The notes beneath the pieces are model-generated. The model was not told where the DNA came from. It saw only the letters and a program-made list of their open reading frames with translations, and did not search any database. From positions 1-64,000 of the forward strand of contig CAZWKQ010000007.1 in the NCBI GenBank assembly GCA_964634005.1: a stretch of DNA of 64,000 nucleotides, in the 5' to 3' direction. The DNA comes from CAZWKQ01 sp964634005 (lineage in GTDB: Bacteria > Bacteroidota > Bacteroidia > Bacteroidales > JACABE01). Numbering within the stretch: the first letter of the stretch is position 1; each line of letters opens with the position of its first letter. This document shows positions 25,525-35,494 of the stretch, in pieces. The translations under genes were made by a program, and so were the position numbers.

Positions 25525-25686
25525 AGGGAGATTTTAAGCAAAATTTTCTTATTCGATTATTCAATAAAGAAAATCTTTAATGAATAAATTGGGTTTAAAT
25601 TAATCTTAACTAATTTTTATAATTAACTTTGTTAATATTATTTTCGATTTTTCGTCGTTAGTAAGTTTCAATTAATACTACTAATT

Positions 25687-26826
25687 ATGCTGACAAAATT
25701 ATATAATGAATTTTTTAGTAGCGAAAAAGTTGGCGGACTGATATTGTTAATAGTTACTGTATTATCGCTTATTACTGCTAATTCTGCGATTGGAGCAGAT
25801 TACATTGAAATATGGAATTATGAAATTGCAGGATACTCTTTAGTTCATTGGATAAATGACGGATTGATGGCGATTTTCTTTTTGATGATAGGTTTGGAAC
25901 TCGAACGCGAAATATATATAGGTGAACTTAAAGATGTAAAGAGTGCTGTATTGCCGATATTCGGAGCAGTAGGAGGGATGCTAATCCCTGCTTTTTTTTT
26001 TATAATATTCAATTTTGGTACAAGTACTCAATCCGGCACCGGAATTCCAATGGCAACCGATATAGCTTTTGCTATAGGGATACTTTCTCTTCTTGGTAAA
26101 AAAGTACCGCCTTCATTAAAGGTTTTTTTAGTTGCACTTGCTGTTATTGATGACCTTGGTGCAATTTTAATCATAGCTTTTTTTTATTCAAAATCTGTAT
26201 CTGTAACTTATCTTGCATTATCATTATCCGTATTCATAATTATGTTGGTTTTAAACCGGTTAAAAGTACATAACCTTATCCCTTATATAATAGGTGGTAT
26301 TATAATGTGGTATTTTATGCACAATTCAGGAGTTCATGCAACAATTACAGGTGTTTTATTGGCTATTGCTATTCCATTTGATGATGGTGGAGAAAAATCT
26401 CCTTCATATATTTTACAACACTATCTTCATAAGCCTGTAGCTTTTTTAATTTTACCTGTTTTTGCTATTGCTAATACATGTATACCACTTACAATTACAT
26501 GGTATTCAAGTTTGACTCATAATTATACAATTGGAATTATTACAGGGCTGTTCCTCGGGAAGCCATTAGGCATTTTGATTTTTTCTTTTATCAGCGTTAA
26601 ATTAGGATTTTGTAAGCTACCTCAAGATTTGAAATGGAATAATATTATTGGGGTTGGCTTTCTTGCAGGTATTGGTTTTACAATGTCAATTTTCATAACT
26701 TTATTAGCATTCGATAATTCTGTTTTTATTAATAATTCTAAAATTGCAATCCTTTTTGCGTCATTAATTTCGGGTATTACAGGATATTTTTGGCTCAAGA
26801 ATTCACTTAAGTATGAATATAAATAA
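25687..26826 (+). CDS. nhaA: Na+/H+ antiporter NhaA
   Basis: A 379-residue inner-membrane antiporter with about 11-12 membrane segments, close to E. coli NhaA (388). The ion-binding aspartate pair is in VALAVIDDLGAI, preceded by the conserved MATDIAFAIGILSLLGKKVP. The pH-sensing N-terminal region has MIGLELEREIYIGEL. It exchanges two protons for one sodium ion and supports sodium and alkaline tolerance. Leader sequence contains TAACTTTG at 25624-25631, a possible -7 element without a clear -33 partner, about 56 bases before the ATG. It stands alone on its strand between the TonB receptor and the BatA-like gene. Confidence 0.95.
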   Translation: MLTKLYNEFFSSEKVGGLILLIVTVLSLITANSAIGADYIEIWNYEIAGYSLVHWINDGLMAIFFLMIGLELEREIYIGELKDVKSAVLPIFGAVGGMLIPAFFFIIFNFGTSTQSGTGIPMATDIAFAIGILSLLGKKVPPSLKVFLVALAVIDDLGAILIIAFFYSKSVSVTYLALSLSVFIIMLVLNRLKVHNLIPYIIGGIIMWYFMHNSGVHATITGVLLAIAIPFDDGGEKSPSYILQHYLHKPVAFLILPVFAIANTCIPLTITWYSSLTHNYTIGIITGLFLGKPLGILIFSFISVKLGFCKLPQDLKWNNIIGVGFLAGIGFTMSIFITLLAFDNSVFINNSKIAILFASLISGITGYFWLKNSLKYEYK

Positions 26827-26901
26827 GCTTTATTTGCTAATTAATTATTCTGATTTGTGAAAGATTGTTTATTAATTAATAAAATCAAAGATTCCGGACT
26901 C

Positions 26902-26923
26902 GGCAAAAATTTGTATTTTTGCC
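26902..26923 (+). promoter_or_regulatory. Promoter -7 element inside a perfect palindrome
   Basis: TATTTTTG at 26914-26921 fits TAnnTTTG 30 bases before the BatA-like start. It sits in a 22-base inverted repeat, GGCAAAAAT / ATTTTTGCC with a 4-base loop (26902-26923), so the site could serve as an operator as well as a promoter. No clear -33 element is visible. Confidence 0.5.
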
Positions 26924-26950
26924 TGAATAAAATAATTTCTTAAACTGTAA

Positions 26951-28996
26951 ATGATAAATTTTGCTAATCCATTATTTCTTTGGGGCCTGTTCGCAATTAG
27001 CATTCCTGTTTTAATACACCTTTTTAATTTCAGAAAATTTAAGAAAGAATATTTTACTAATGTTTCTTTCTTGGAAGAATTGAAATTTCAAACTCAAAAA
27101 TACTCAAGACTTAAACATTTATTGGTTCTGATATTAAGAATTTTAGCAATTACTTCTATCGTTTTGGCATTTTCTCGTCCGTTTATTCCTAAAAGTAATT
27201 CATTTTCAAACCTTAAAGGAAGAAACATTATCAGTATTTATATTGATAATTCTTTCAGCATGGAAGCTATTTATAATCAATCGCATCTTTTTGATATAGC
27301 CAAAAACAAAGCCTTGGAAATAATTGATGCATATTCGAATTCCGATTGGTTTCATTTGGTTACTAATGATTTTGAGGGAAAACATCAACATTTACTGTCA
27401 AAAGAACAATTTAAAACAATGTTGAAAGATGTTCAGATTTCTCCAAACTACCGTAATATCAGCGAAATATTAAAAAGACAAGAGGATATCTTTTCATTAG
27501 AGAAACAATCAAATAAACAGGCTTTTATAATCAGCGATTTTCAAAAAAGTACATCTGACTTTGAAAAATTAAAGAGTGATACCACAGTCCACATCTATCT
27601 TGTACCTTTAAAATCGCAGAAAAGAAATAACATTTACATTGATTCGTGTTGGTTAGATAAACCCGTTTTTAGAGTAAATTCAAATGTAACCGTATTTGTA
27701 AGAATAAAAAATAATTCGGACGAAAGTTACGAAAAAGTCCCGCTCAAATTAGTAGTAAATGAAAAACAAAGAGCTATTTCGAGTTTTAATATCCAACCTG
27801 ATGAAGAAATATCTGTTCCTGTTACTTTTAGGATAAATGAAACAGGAATCCATAATGCATTTTTCGAGATAGTAGATTATCCGGTGGTTTACGATGACAA
27901 GCTTTATTTTTCGTTTAACGTGGTTGATAGAATTCCAGTTTTGATAATTAATGGAAATCAACCTAACAATTTTTTAAATAAAGTTTTTCAGCTCGATACT
28001 TCGTTTTATGTTGAAAATGTTAATCAATCACAAATTAATTACACTGCCTTTTCTAAACATAATCTTATAGTTTTGAATGAATTGAATAGTATCAGCACAG
28101 GATTGGCCGGTGAAATAAAAAAATATTTGCAACAAGGCGGCAATCTACTTTTAATTCCTTCGAAAAACATAGATTATCAATCTTATAACATGCTGGCCGA
28201 TAATATAAATACACTTAAATTTAACTATATTGACTCAAACTCGATATCGGTTGATAAAATTAATTTTCATCATATCGTATATAGGAATGTTTTTGAAAAA
28301 AATGATCAAAATATCGATTTACCTAAGGTTTTCAAATATTATAAGTTATATTCGTCATCATTAATCAGAAAAGACAATCTTCTTCAACTGATTAACGGAA
28401 ATGATTTTTTGGCTGAAACTCAATCATATAATGGAAAGGTTTTTATTTCTTCAGTTCCTTTTGATCCTCAATGGACAAATTTTCCCCGACACCCTGTTTT
28501 TGTTCCTACTTTGTTAAATATTGCCATGCTTGATAATTTTCAAAATAATTTATATAATATCATCGGCAAAGATTTTACTTTCAATATTAAACAGATTGAA
28601 ATGTCGAAGGATGATGTTTTTAAAATAAAAAATGACAATGATTTTGAATTTATTCCTCAGCATAGGATATATGAAAATCAGATTTCATTTAATACTCAAA
28701 ATCAAATATTGAAAGCCGATAATTACAATTTGATGTATAATAACAAAAATATTACGGGTTTATCATTCAATTATAACAGAGCAGAATCGAAGCTTGATTT
28801 TTATAGTGCCGAAGATATTAGCAATATTATTAAAAGCTCTAATCTGCGAAATTGTAATTTGCTTTCATCAAATAATAAAACTTTAGGTGAAGCGATAAAA
28901 GAATTAAATTCGGGATTACAACTTTGGAAATTGTTTGTAGTTTTGTCATTATTTTTCTTTTTAATGGAGATAATTGTAATAAGATTTTGGAAATAA
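26951..28996 (+). CDS. BatA-domain (N-terminal double-transmembrane) protein with vWA-like region
   Basis: A 681-residue membrane protein. The first 78 residues carry the double-transmembrane BatA signature (FANPLFLWGLFAISIPVLIH, then LKHLLVLILRILAITSIVLA). A von Willebrand A-like region follows (about 95-220), with ISIYIDNSFSMEA as a degenerate MIDAS (D-x-S-x-S becomes DNSFS). The large middle is periplasmic or cytosolic beta-rich and includes a CARDB-like stretch. One C-terminal membrane segment (about 657-676) closes it. Such proteins occur beside Bat aerotolerance operons, but no BatB-E or MoxR gene is present here. parC follows after 16 bp and probably shares the transcript. Confidence 0.82.
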   Translation: MINFANPLFLWGLFAISIPVLIHLFNFRKFKKEYFTNVSFLEELKFQTQKYSRLKHLLVLILRILAITSIVLAFSRPFIPKSNSFSNLKGRNIISIYIDNSFSMEAIYNQSHLFDIAKNKALEIIDAYSNSDWFHLVTNDFEGKHQHLLSKEQFKTMLKDVQISPNYRNISEILKRQEDIFSLEKQSNKQAFIISDFQKSTSDFEKLKSDTTVHIYLVPLKSQKRNNIYIDSCWLDKPVFRVNSNVTVFVRIKNNSDESYEKVPLKLVVNEKQRAISSFNIQPDEEISVPVTFRINETGIHNAFFEIVDYPVVYDDKLYFSFNVVDRIPVLIINGNQPNNFLNKVFQLDTSFYVENVNQSQINYTAFSKHNLIVLNELNSISTGLAGEIKKYLQQGGNLLLIPSKNIDYQSYNMLADNINTLKFNYIDSNSISVDKINFHHIVYRNVFEKNDQNIDLPKVFKYYKLYSSSLIRKDNLLQLINGNDFLAETQSYNGKVFISSVPFDPQWTNFPRHPVFVPTLLNIAMLDNFQNNLYNIIGKDFTFNIKQIEMSKDDVFKIKNDNDFEFIPQHRIYENQISFNTQNQILKADNYNLMYNNKNITGLSFNYNRAESKLDFYSAEDISNIIKSSNLRNCNLLSSNNKTLGEAIKELNSGLQLWKLFVVLSLFFFLMEIIVIRFWK

Positions 28997-29012
28997 AAGG
29001 ATTATAATAAAA

Positions 29013-31631
29013 ATGGAAGGCGAGGCAGAAATAAACGAAAGTGGTTTTGTTCAGGACGATAACAAAGAAATCCGAAAGACTATTCATTTGTCGGGTATGT
29101 ACAAAGATTGGTTTTTGGATTATGCTTCTTATGTTATTCTTGAACGTGCAGTTCCTGAGATAATTGACGGTTTAAAGCCTGTTCAGCGGCGTTTGTTGCA
29201 TGCCATGAAAGAGCTTGATGACGGCAGGTACAATAAGGTTGCCAATATTATCGGGCATACCATGAAATATCATCCTCACGGCGATGCTTCAATTGGTGAT
29301 GCTTTGGTACAAATGGGGCAGAAAGATTTGTTAATCGATTGTCAAGGAAACTGGGGTAATATTCTTACGGGCGACAGTGCAGCAGCACCGAGATATATTG
29401 AGGCACGATTATCAAAATTTGCACTCGAGGTTGTTTTTAATCCTAAAACAACAAAATGGAAACTTTCTTACGACGGAAGAAACAAAGAACCTATTACCCT
29501 TCCTGTTAAATTTCCTCTTTTGCTTCATCAAGGCGTTGAGGGTATTGCAGTTGGTCTTGCTTCTAAAATCTTGCCACATAATTTCATTGAGCTGATTGAT
29601 GCTTCAATCAGTATTTTAAAAGGACAGGATTTTGAAATTTATCCCGATTTCCCTACAGGTGGATTGGCTGATGTTACTAAGTATAACGAAGGTTTAAGGG
29701 GAGGAAGAGTAAGAATAAGAGCCAAAATAACTCAAATTGATAAAAAAACTCTTGCTATTACCGAAATTCCATTCGGTACTACTACTTCTGCTCTTATTGA
29801 AACTATAATTGCTGCCAATGATAAAGGAAAAATAAAGATCAAAAAAATTGATGACAATACAGCCGAAAATGTCGAAATTCTCATTCATTTAAATCCCGGC
29901 GTTTCTCCCGATACAACCATAGATGCATTATATGCATTTACAAGTTGCGAAATGTCGGTATCGCCTAATAGTTGTGTTATCGAAAACGGTAAGCCGGTTT
30001 TTATCAGCATAAAAGATATTTTAAAAATTTCAACACAAAATACACTCTCACTGCTTAAGCTCGAATTAGAGATTGAAAAAAAAGAACTCCAAGAACAGTG
30101 GCACTTTGCTTCCTTGGAACGTATTTTCATTGAAAAAGAAGTTTATGAAGATATGAAGGCTTGCAAAACTGACTCCGAAATAAATGAGGCTATTGATAAA
30201 GGTTTAAAACCATATACTAAAAATCTTATCCGCGAAGTTACTTTAGATGATATTTTACGCTTAAGAAAAATTCCTATAGATAGAATTTCGAAATACAACT
30301 CTTCCAAAGCCGATGATGTTATTAAAGCAATAGAAGATGATATTGCATCGGTGAATTATGACCTTGAAAATTTAATAGAATATGCTATTAATTATTTCGA
30401 ACGCATAAAGAAAAAGTATGCCAAAGGCAGAGAGCGTAAAACTGAGCTCAGAAACTTCGAAAATATTGAGGCAACAATGGTTGCAGCCAACAATGAAAAG
30501 CTTTATATCAATTATAACGAAGGTTTCGCCGGAACAGGCTTAAGAAAAGATGAGTATATATGCGATTGTTCCGATATTGACGATATCATATTTTTTAGAG
30601 AAGACGGTACTTTTATGGTTACCAAAGTTGCCGAAAAATTTTTCGTTGGGAAGAATGTGATTCATATTGGAGTTTTCAGAAAAAATGACGATAGAACAAT
30701 ATACAATATGATTTATCAGGACGGTATATACGGTCCTGCTTTTGCCAAAAGATTCGCTGTTACAGGTGTTACCAGAGATAAAGAATACAATTTAACTAAA
30801 GGAACCAAAGGTACAAAAGTATTCTACTTTACTGCCAATCCGAATGGAGAGGCAGAAACAGTAAGAATAAGCCTTAAACCTAAACCAAAACTCAGGAAGC
30901 CTGTATTTGAATATAATTTCAGCGATTTAGCCATTAAAGGCAGAAATTCAATAGGAAATATTATTACTAAACATCAATTGAAAAAAGTAGTTTTAAAGGA
31001 CGAGGGTGTTTCTACTTTGGGTGCGCGTAATATTTGGTACGACGAAACTGTAATGAGACTAAATACTGAAAACCGCGGTAAATATTTAGGAGCATTCAAA
31101 AGTGACGATAAAATAATTACAATTTATAAATCAGGATATTATCGCCTAATGTCATATGATTTAAGTAATCATTTTGAAGAGGATTTACTTATTATTGAAA
31201 AATTTTATCCCGATAAAATTGTAAATGCTGTTTATTATGACGGTGAAAAACAACAGTACTATGTAAAAAGATTTCAAATAGAAGAAACTGTTAAAAAACA
31301 AGATTTTATCGGAGATAATCCCGATTCTTTTGTTTATTCTGTTTCAATGGGTTATGAGCCGAAATTGGAAATTGTATTTGATGCTGAAAAAAACAAAAAA
31401 CATTTTGAAAACGAAATTGTTTTAATGAGTGAATTTATTGCAGTTAAAGGTATTAAGGCTAAGGGAAAGAGATTAAGCAATCACTTTATAAAGGAAGTTA
31501 TTTTTCATGAGACAGTAAACGAGAATGAAAATATTGATTTGTCCCCCGAAATCGAAGAAGAAACAATAGAAAAAAATGATACAAGAATTGATTTTGAGGG
31601 AAATGAACCTATACAAATGACTTTGTTTTAA
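29013..31631 (+). CDS. parC: DNA topoisomerase IV subunit A
   Basis: An 872-residue type IIA topoisomerase subunit. The breakage-reunion domain begins near residue 30 (YASYVILERAVPEIIDGLKP). The quinolone-pocket segment GHTMKYHPHGDASIGDALV (81-99) has Ala92 in the position usually held by Ser, as in other ParC proteins of this phylum. The catalytic tyrosine is Tyr128 in AAPRYIEARLS. The C-terminal part is a diverged beta-pinwheel without a clear GyrA-box, and the tail ends QMTLF, which I associate with Bacteroidota ParC rather than GyrA. parE is not adjacent, although it often is. It decatenates chromosomes together with ParE. Confidence 0.9.
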   Translation: MEGEAEINESGFVQDDNKEIRKTIHLSGMYKDWFLDYASYVILERAVPEIIDGLKPVQRRLLHAMKELDDGRYNKVANIIGHTMKYHPHGDASIGDALVQMGQKDLLIDCQGNWGNILTGDSAAAPRYIEARLSKFALEVVFNPKTTKWKLSYDGRNKEPITLPVKFPLLLHQGVEGIAVGLASKILPHNFIELIDASISILKGQDFEIYPDFPTGGLADVTKYNEGLRGGRVRIRAKITQIDKKTLAITEIPFGTTTSALIETIIAANDKGKIKIKKIDDNTAENVEILIHLNPGVSPDTTIDALYAFTSCEMSVSPNSCVIENGKPVFISIKDILKISTQNTLSLLKLELEIEKKELQEQWHFASLERIFIEKEVYEDMKACKTDSEINEAIDKGLKPYTKNLIREVTLDDILRLRKIPIDRISKYNSSKADDVIKAIEDDIASVNYDLENLIEYAINYFERIKKKYAKGRERKTELRNFENIEATMVAANNEKLYINYNEGFAGTGLRKDEYICDCSDIDDIIFFREDGTFMVTKVAEKFFVGKNVIHIGVFRKNDDRTIYNMIYQDGIYGPAFAKRFAVTGVTRDKEYNLTKGTKGTKVFYFTANPNGEAETVRISLKPKPKLRKPVFEYNFSDLAIKGRNSIGNIITKHQLKKVVLKDEGVSTLGARNIWYDETVMRLNTENRGKYLGAFKSDDKIITIYKSGYYRLMSYDLSNHFEEDLLIIEKFYPDKIVNAVYYDGEKQQYYVKRFQIEETVKKQDFIGDNPDSFVYSVSMGYEPKLEIVFDAEKNKKHFENEIVLMSEFIAVKGIKAKGKRLSNHFIKEVIFHETVNENENIDLSPEIEEETIEKNDTRIDFEGNEPIQMTLF

Positions 31632-31646
31632 ATAAAATATAAATAT

Positions 31647-32867
31647 ATGAGAACTGATAATAAAATTTTACCGATTACAGAAGATGTCAAGTGGATAGGA
31701 GTGCTTGATTATGATATAATTACATTTGACGTCGTAATGGAAACAAAATACGGAACCACGTATAATTCCTATTTTATAAATGCCGATAAAAAAACTATTG
31801 TTGAAACTACAAAAGAAAAATTTTGGGATGTTTATTTAGCCAAAATTCAACAAGTTTGTGATCCCAAGGAAATTGAATATATCATTCTTAACCATACAGA
31901 ACCCGATCATTCGGGAAATTTGAAAAATTTGCTTAATGTTGCCCCGAATGCAACAGTTGTCGGAAGCGGAAACGCTATAAGATATCTGAAAGATTTGATT
32001 GGAGAGGACTTCCCTCATTTAATCGTCAAAGATGGCGATGTTTTAGGACTTGGTAATAAAAAAATAAAGTTTATTTCTGCTCCAAATTTGCATTGGCCCG
32101 ATTCAATGTATTCATATCTAATCGAAGATAAGGTTTTGTTTACTTGCGATTCATTTGGTGCCCATTATTGCGATGAAAGAATGTATGATACTGAAATTGA
32201 AAACTGGGATGATGCTTTTAAATACTATTTTGATGTCATTTTAAAACCTTATAGTAAGTTTATGCTTAAGGCAATCGAAAAAATCAGACCTCTTGAAATT
32301 AATGCAATTTGTACAGGGCATGGTCCTTTGTTGACAAAGACCTGGAAGCGTTATGTTGATATGTCTGAAGATTTTTCGAGAATAGCTGAAGCACTTCCCG
32401 AGCCAAACAGAGTTTTAATATCTTATGTATCGGCATACCAAAATACCGGTAAAATGGCTTCAAAAATTGCTGAAGGGATAAAATTATCCGGAGATTTTGA
32501 AGTTGATGTTTGTGATATTGAAACCATGCCACTCGGAGAGTTGGATTATAAAATTGCCAGAGCAAACGCAGTTATTATAGGATGTCCTACAATAAATCAG
32601 AATATATTACTTCCTGTTTATCAAATGTTTGCGTTGATTAATCCGCTTCGTGACAAAGGTAAACTCGCAGGTGCTTTCGGTTCGTATGGTTGGAGCGGCG
32701 AAGGTGAAAAAATGATAGAAAGTAATCTTACAAACCTTAAACTCAATTTTGTAGAAAGCTTGTTTATTAAATTTTCGCCTCACGAAGTCCAATTCCAGCA
32801 ATGTTTAGATTTTGGAAACAGATTTGGTCAAAAAATGCTTGAAAAGTTAAACAAAGAAAAAGACTAA
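31647..32867 (+). CDS. Flavodiiron protein (A-type flavoprotein; O2/NO reductase)
   Basis: A 406-residue cytosolic enzyme. The N-terminal metallo-beta-lactamase-like domain has the diiron ligands His83, Glu85 and Asp87 (His88 follows) in LNHTEPDHSGN, plus a His in APNLHWPDS, an Asp in TCDSFGAHYC and a His in ICTGHGPLL. The C-terminal flavodoxin domain (about 255-400) opens VLISYVSAYQNTGKMA for FMN binding. Such proteins reduce oxygen to water or nitric oxide to nitrous oxide, protecting anaerobes. The electron donor, usually rubredoxin, is not encoded nearby. It follows parC by 15 bp and precedes an orphan lipoprotein by 10 bp. Confidence 0.93.
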   Translation: MRTDNKILPITEDVKWIGVLDYDIITFDVVMETKYGTTYNSYFINADKKTIVETTKEKFWDVYLAKIQQVCDPKEIEYIILNHTEPDHSGNLKNLLNVAPNATVVGSGNAIRYLKDLIGEDFPHLIVKDGDVLGLGNKKIKFISAPNLHWPDSMYSYLIEDKVLFTCDSFGAHYCDERMYDTEIENWDDAFKYYFDVILKPYSKFMLKAIEKIRPLEINAICTGHGPLLTKTWKRYVDMSEDFSRIAEALPEPNRVLISYVSAYQNTGKMASKIAEGIKLSGDFEVDVCDIETMPLGELDYKIARANAVIIGCPTINQNILLPVYQMFALINPLRDKGKLAGAFGSYGWSGEGEKMIESNLTNLKLNFVESLFIKFSPHEVQFQQCLDFGNRFGQKMLEKLNKEKD

Positions 32868-32877
32868 TCGATTAAAA

Positions 32878-33708
32878 ATGAGAAGATTCTACGGCATATT
32901 TTTGCTTTTACTTATTGTTTTTTCAATATATTCGTGTTCCATTGAGCGTGAATTGGCACGCGATTTTATTGATAAAAGCAAAAATATGCCTGTATTATTG
33001 TTATCTACTGATAATGTCATTTTTACAAATGAAAAATTAAAAAAGATATCGGGATTTGACTCCCTTTCAGTGAAAAAACAAGATTCGCTTTGGAGTGTAA
33101 ATACTGTTTTTTTAGACTCAATAGACGATGTAAAATTAATTTCAATTATTTTCAACAAATTTAAATCGAATTTAGAATCATATTGCTTTAAGGTTTTTAC
33201 CAAAGAAAATAAAAAAGATTTCGATAATATTAATCAGGAGAAATATATTATTAATCTTGCTCAGTTTGAAGTATCTGAAGATATTTATACTCACAGAGAC
33301 GAAGAATATTTTTTCGATTCAATATTATATTATCAGGATGTAGATTTAAATATTGTTGGCATTAATTTTTGGATAGAACTATCTGATTTAAAAGAGAATA
33401 ATCCCAAAATTTTATTTAAAGATTATTATATAAGCGATAAACTTAATAGTAGATTTGTTTTGGATGAAATTTCCTATAACGTTAATTATCGTTATAAAAT
33501 CACACCTTTAAAATTAAGTGATATTTATACTTACGCCAATAGCTTCTCGGAAGATATTTCGGATTGTTTGTTTAATTATTTAATGAATAATTATATAAAA
33601 TTAAATTCTGCTGATAGTCAAATTAATATAAAACAATTCATTTACGATAAACATACTCGGTTTTTATATCAAAACAATGAATTGTTATTTCAGGAAATAA
33701 AAAAATAA
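32878..33708 (+). CDS. Lipoprotein of unknown function
   Basis: A 276-residue lipoprotein with a signal (residues about 4-18) and lipobox IYSC (Cys20) followed by SIERELARDF. I do not recognise a domain. The mature part is polar, rich in Asp, Glu, Lys and Asn, and predicted to be mixed alpha/beta; it contains VLLLSTDNVIFTNEKL and later QINIKQFIYDKHTRFLYQNN. It starts 10 bp after the flavodiiron protein and is likely co-transcribed with it and parC. It is a single gene with no close copy in the window. The reading frame is open throughout, with codon use like its neighbours. Confidence 0.7.
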   Translation: MRRFYGIFLLLLIVFSIYSCSIERELARDFIDKSKNMPVLLLSTDNVIFTNEKLKKISGFDSLSVKKQDSLWSVNTVFLDSIDDVKLISIIFNKFKSNLESYCFKVFTKENKKDFDNINQEKYIINLAQFEVSEDIYTHRDEEYFFDSILYYQDVDLNIVGINFWIELSDLKENNPKILFKDYYISDKLNSRFVLDEISYNVNYRYKITPLKLSDIYTYANSFSEDISDCLFNYLMNNYIKLNSADSQINIKQFIYDKHTRFLYQNNELLFQEIKK

Positions 33709-33805
33709 CAATTTTGTTTAAAATTGTTATATATTTGTAAAAATATTTTGAAGATTCATGCTTTTAATTACAAAAGAGAATTTGTATTCAGTTTAATTAA
33801 ATAAG

Positions 33806-35494
33806 ATGTTTATTATTGGCATTATTTTAAATTTATCATTACTAATTGCAATAAGTATTATTGCGGTTTTTATTGATAATAAATGGAGTAGGCATACTAT
33901 TAAAGGTTCAGTTATTCTTGGAATTATGTTTGGGATTACAACTATACTCGGAATGTTGAAACCTTATGTTTTTATAAGTGGAATATATTTTGACGGAAGA
34001 TCAGTTGTTTTAAGTTTGAATGCACTTTTTTTCGGACCTATATCGGCAATAATTGCAGCGGTAATTTCAACAATTTATCGAATATATTTAGGCGGTTCAG
34101 GTGTTTATATGGGTGTTTCAGTAATTTTTACTTCTACTTTAATCGGACTATTTTATTATTACAGAAAAACCAAAAAATTAGCCAAAGTAAACAATATTAA
34201 TTTGTTAGCATTAGGATTGCAAGTGCACATTGTTATGCTATTGCTAATGATATTTTTACCATCAAACGTCAGACTAACTGCATTAAAAGAACTAAGCTTT
34301 TCAATATTGTTTTTTTTCCCTTTAGCTACAGTTCTTATTGGAAGAATTTATATTGATCAAGACGAGAATATCAGGTTAGTTAAAGAATTATCGGAAAGTG
34401 AGGAAAAATATCGCCTTTTAGTAGAAAATCAAACAGATTTAATAGTTAAATTAGATAAAGAAGGCAGATATATATTTGTAAGCAAAAGTTTTTGCAATAC
34501 GTTCAACAAATCAGAAGCTGAACTGCTTGGAAATGAATTTAAAGAAATATTCGGAGATAGTGTAAATAATAAAGAGTTTAATGTTTTAAAATCCCTGCTA
34601 AAACCTCCTTATCAAAGTTTTTATGAACAAAAAGTATTAATCGGTAATGATTACAGGTGGTATGACTGGGTTTACAAAGCAATTCTCGATAATAATGGTG
34701 AAGTGTCTGAAATTGTTGGTGTCGGGCGTGATATAACCGAAAAGAAAAATTATGAATTAGAAATTAAAAAATTAAATGAAACTCTTGAAGAAAAGGTAAA
34801 AGAAAGGACGAAAGAATTACAATTATCAAATGATGAACTTGAGGCATTTTCTTATAGTGTTTCTCACGATTTACGCGCGCCATTGAGAGCAATACAAGGT
34901 TTTTCGAATATTATTTTTGAAGATTATTCCGATAAATGCGATAAAGAAGTCTTAGAGCTTGTTAAAAGTATTATAAAAAATTCCCAGAAAATGGATGAGT
35001 TGATAACAAGTTTGTTGCGCTTATCAAAAATTACAAAAACCAATCTGAAAGTTGCGGAATGTAATATGGAGAATTTAGTCAATAATGTTATAAATGAAAT
35101 AAAATCAACTTATAATAACGGAACCGAAATAGTATTAAATAAAATTCCTTCTGCAAAAGTTGATTCCTCGCTTATTTATCAGGTTTGGCTTAATTTGATA
35201 GGTAATGCAGTTAAGTTTTCAGGAAAAGTATCCAATCCAAAAGTTGAAATTAACGGATATTCTGATAAAAATTTTCATTATTACACTATATCCGACAATG
35301 GAGAAGGATTTGATGAAAAATACAAGGAAAAGTTGTTTAAAGTATTTCAAAGGCTTCATAGTCAGACAAGTTTTGAAGGAACGGGTGTGGGATTAGCAAT
35401 TGTTAAAAGAATTATCGAAAAGCATGGAGGGGAAGTATGGGCCGAAAATAACATAAGCGGTGGCGCTACATTCGGTTTCAGTTTGCCTGTTTAA
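33806..35494 (+). CDS. Sensor histidine kinase with LytS-type membrane module and PAS domain
   Basis: A 562-residue membrane sensor. The first 185 residues hold five to six membrane segments of the 5TM-LYT type, including SLNALFFGPISAIIAAVIST. A PAS domain with PAC motif (about 195-312; ending EIVGVGRDITEK) and a short coiled coil (313-345) lead to HisKA with the phospho-acceptor His354 in SYSVSHDLRAPLRAIQGF. The HATPase domain shows an N-box (VWLNLIGNAVKFS), a G1 box (ISDNGEGFD) and the G2 box (GTGVGLAIVKR). LytS modules are normally fused to His_kinase/GHKL domains, so this pairing with a HisKA-type kinase is less usual. No response regulator is adjacent. The 3' end overlaps the convergent AlgX-like gene by 17 bases. 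Confidence 0.9.
   Translation: MFIIGIILNLSLLIAISIIAVFIDNKWSRHTIKGSVILGIMFGITTILGMLKPYVFISGIYFDGRSVVLSLNALFFGPISAIIAAVISTIYRIYLGGSGVYMGVSVIFTSTLIGLFYYYRKTKKLAKVNNINLLALGLQVHIVMLLLMIFLPSNVRLTALKELSFSILFFFPLATVLIGRIYIDQDENIRLVKELSESEEKYRLLVENQTDLIVKLDKEGRYIFVSKSFCNTFNKSEAELLGNEFKEIFGDSVNNKEFNVLKSLLKPPYQSFYEQKVLIGNDYRWYDWVYKAILDNNGEVSEIVGVGRDITEKKNYELEIKKLNETLEEKVKERTKELQLSNDELEAFSYSVSHDLRAPLRAIQGFSNIIFEDYSDKCDKEVLELVKSIIKNSQKMDELITSLLRLSKITKTNLKVAECNMENLVNNVINEIKSTYNNGTEIVLNKIPSAKVDSSLIYQVWLNLIGNAVKFSGKVSNPKVEINGYSDKNFHYYTISDNGEGFDEKYKEKLFKVFQRLHSQTSFEGTGVGLAIVKRIIEKHGGEVWAENNISGGATFGFSLPV

Noticed and set aside
29013..31631. GyrA instead of ParC
   Set aside because: The QMTLF-type tail and the weak GyrA-box point to topoisomerase IV, though a phylogeny would settle it.
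32889..33203. 104-codon minus-strand frame
   Set aside because: Antisense to the lipoprotein gene at 32878, which has a good signal and lipobox.
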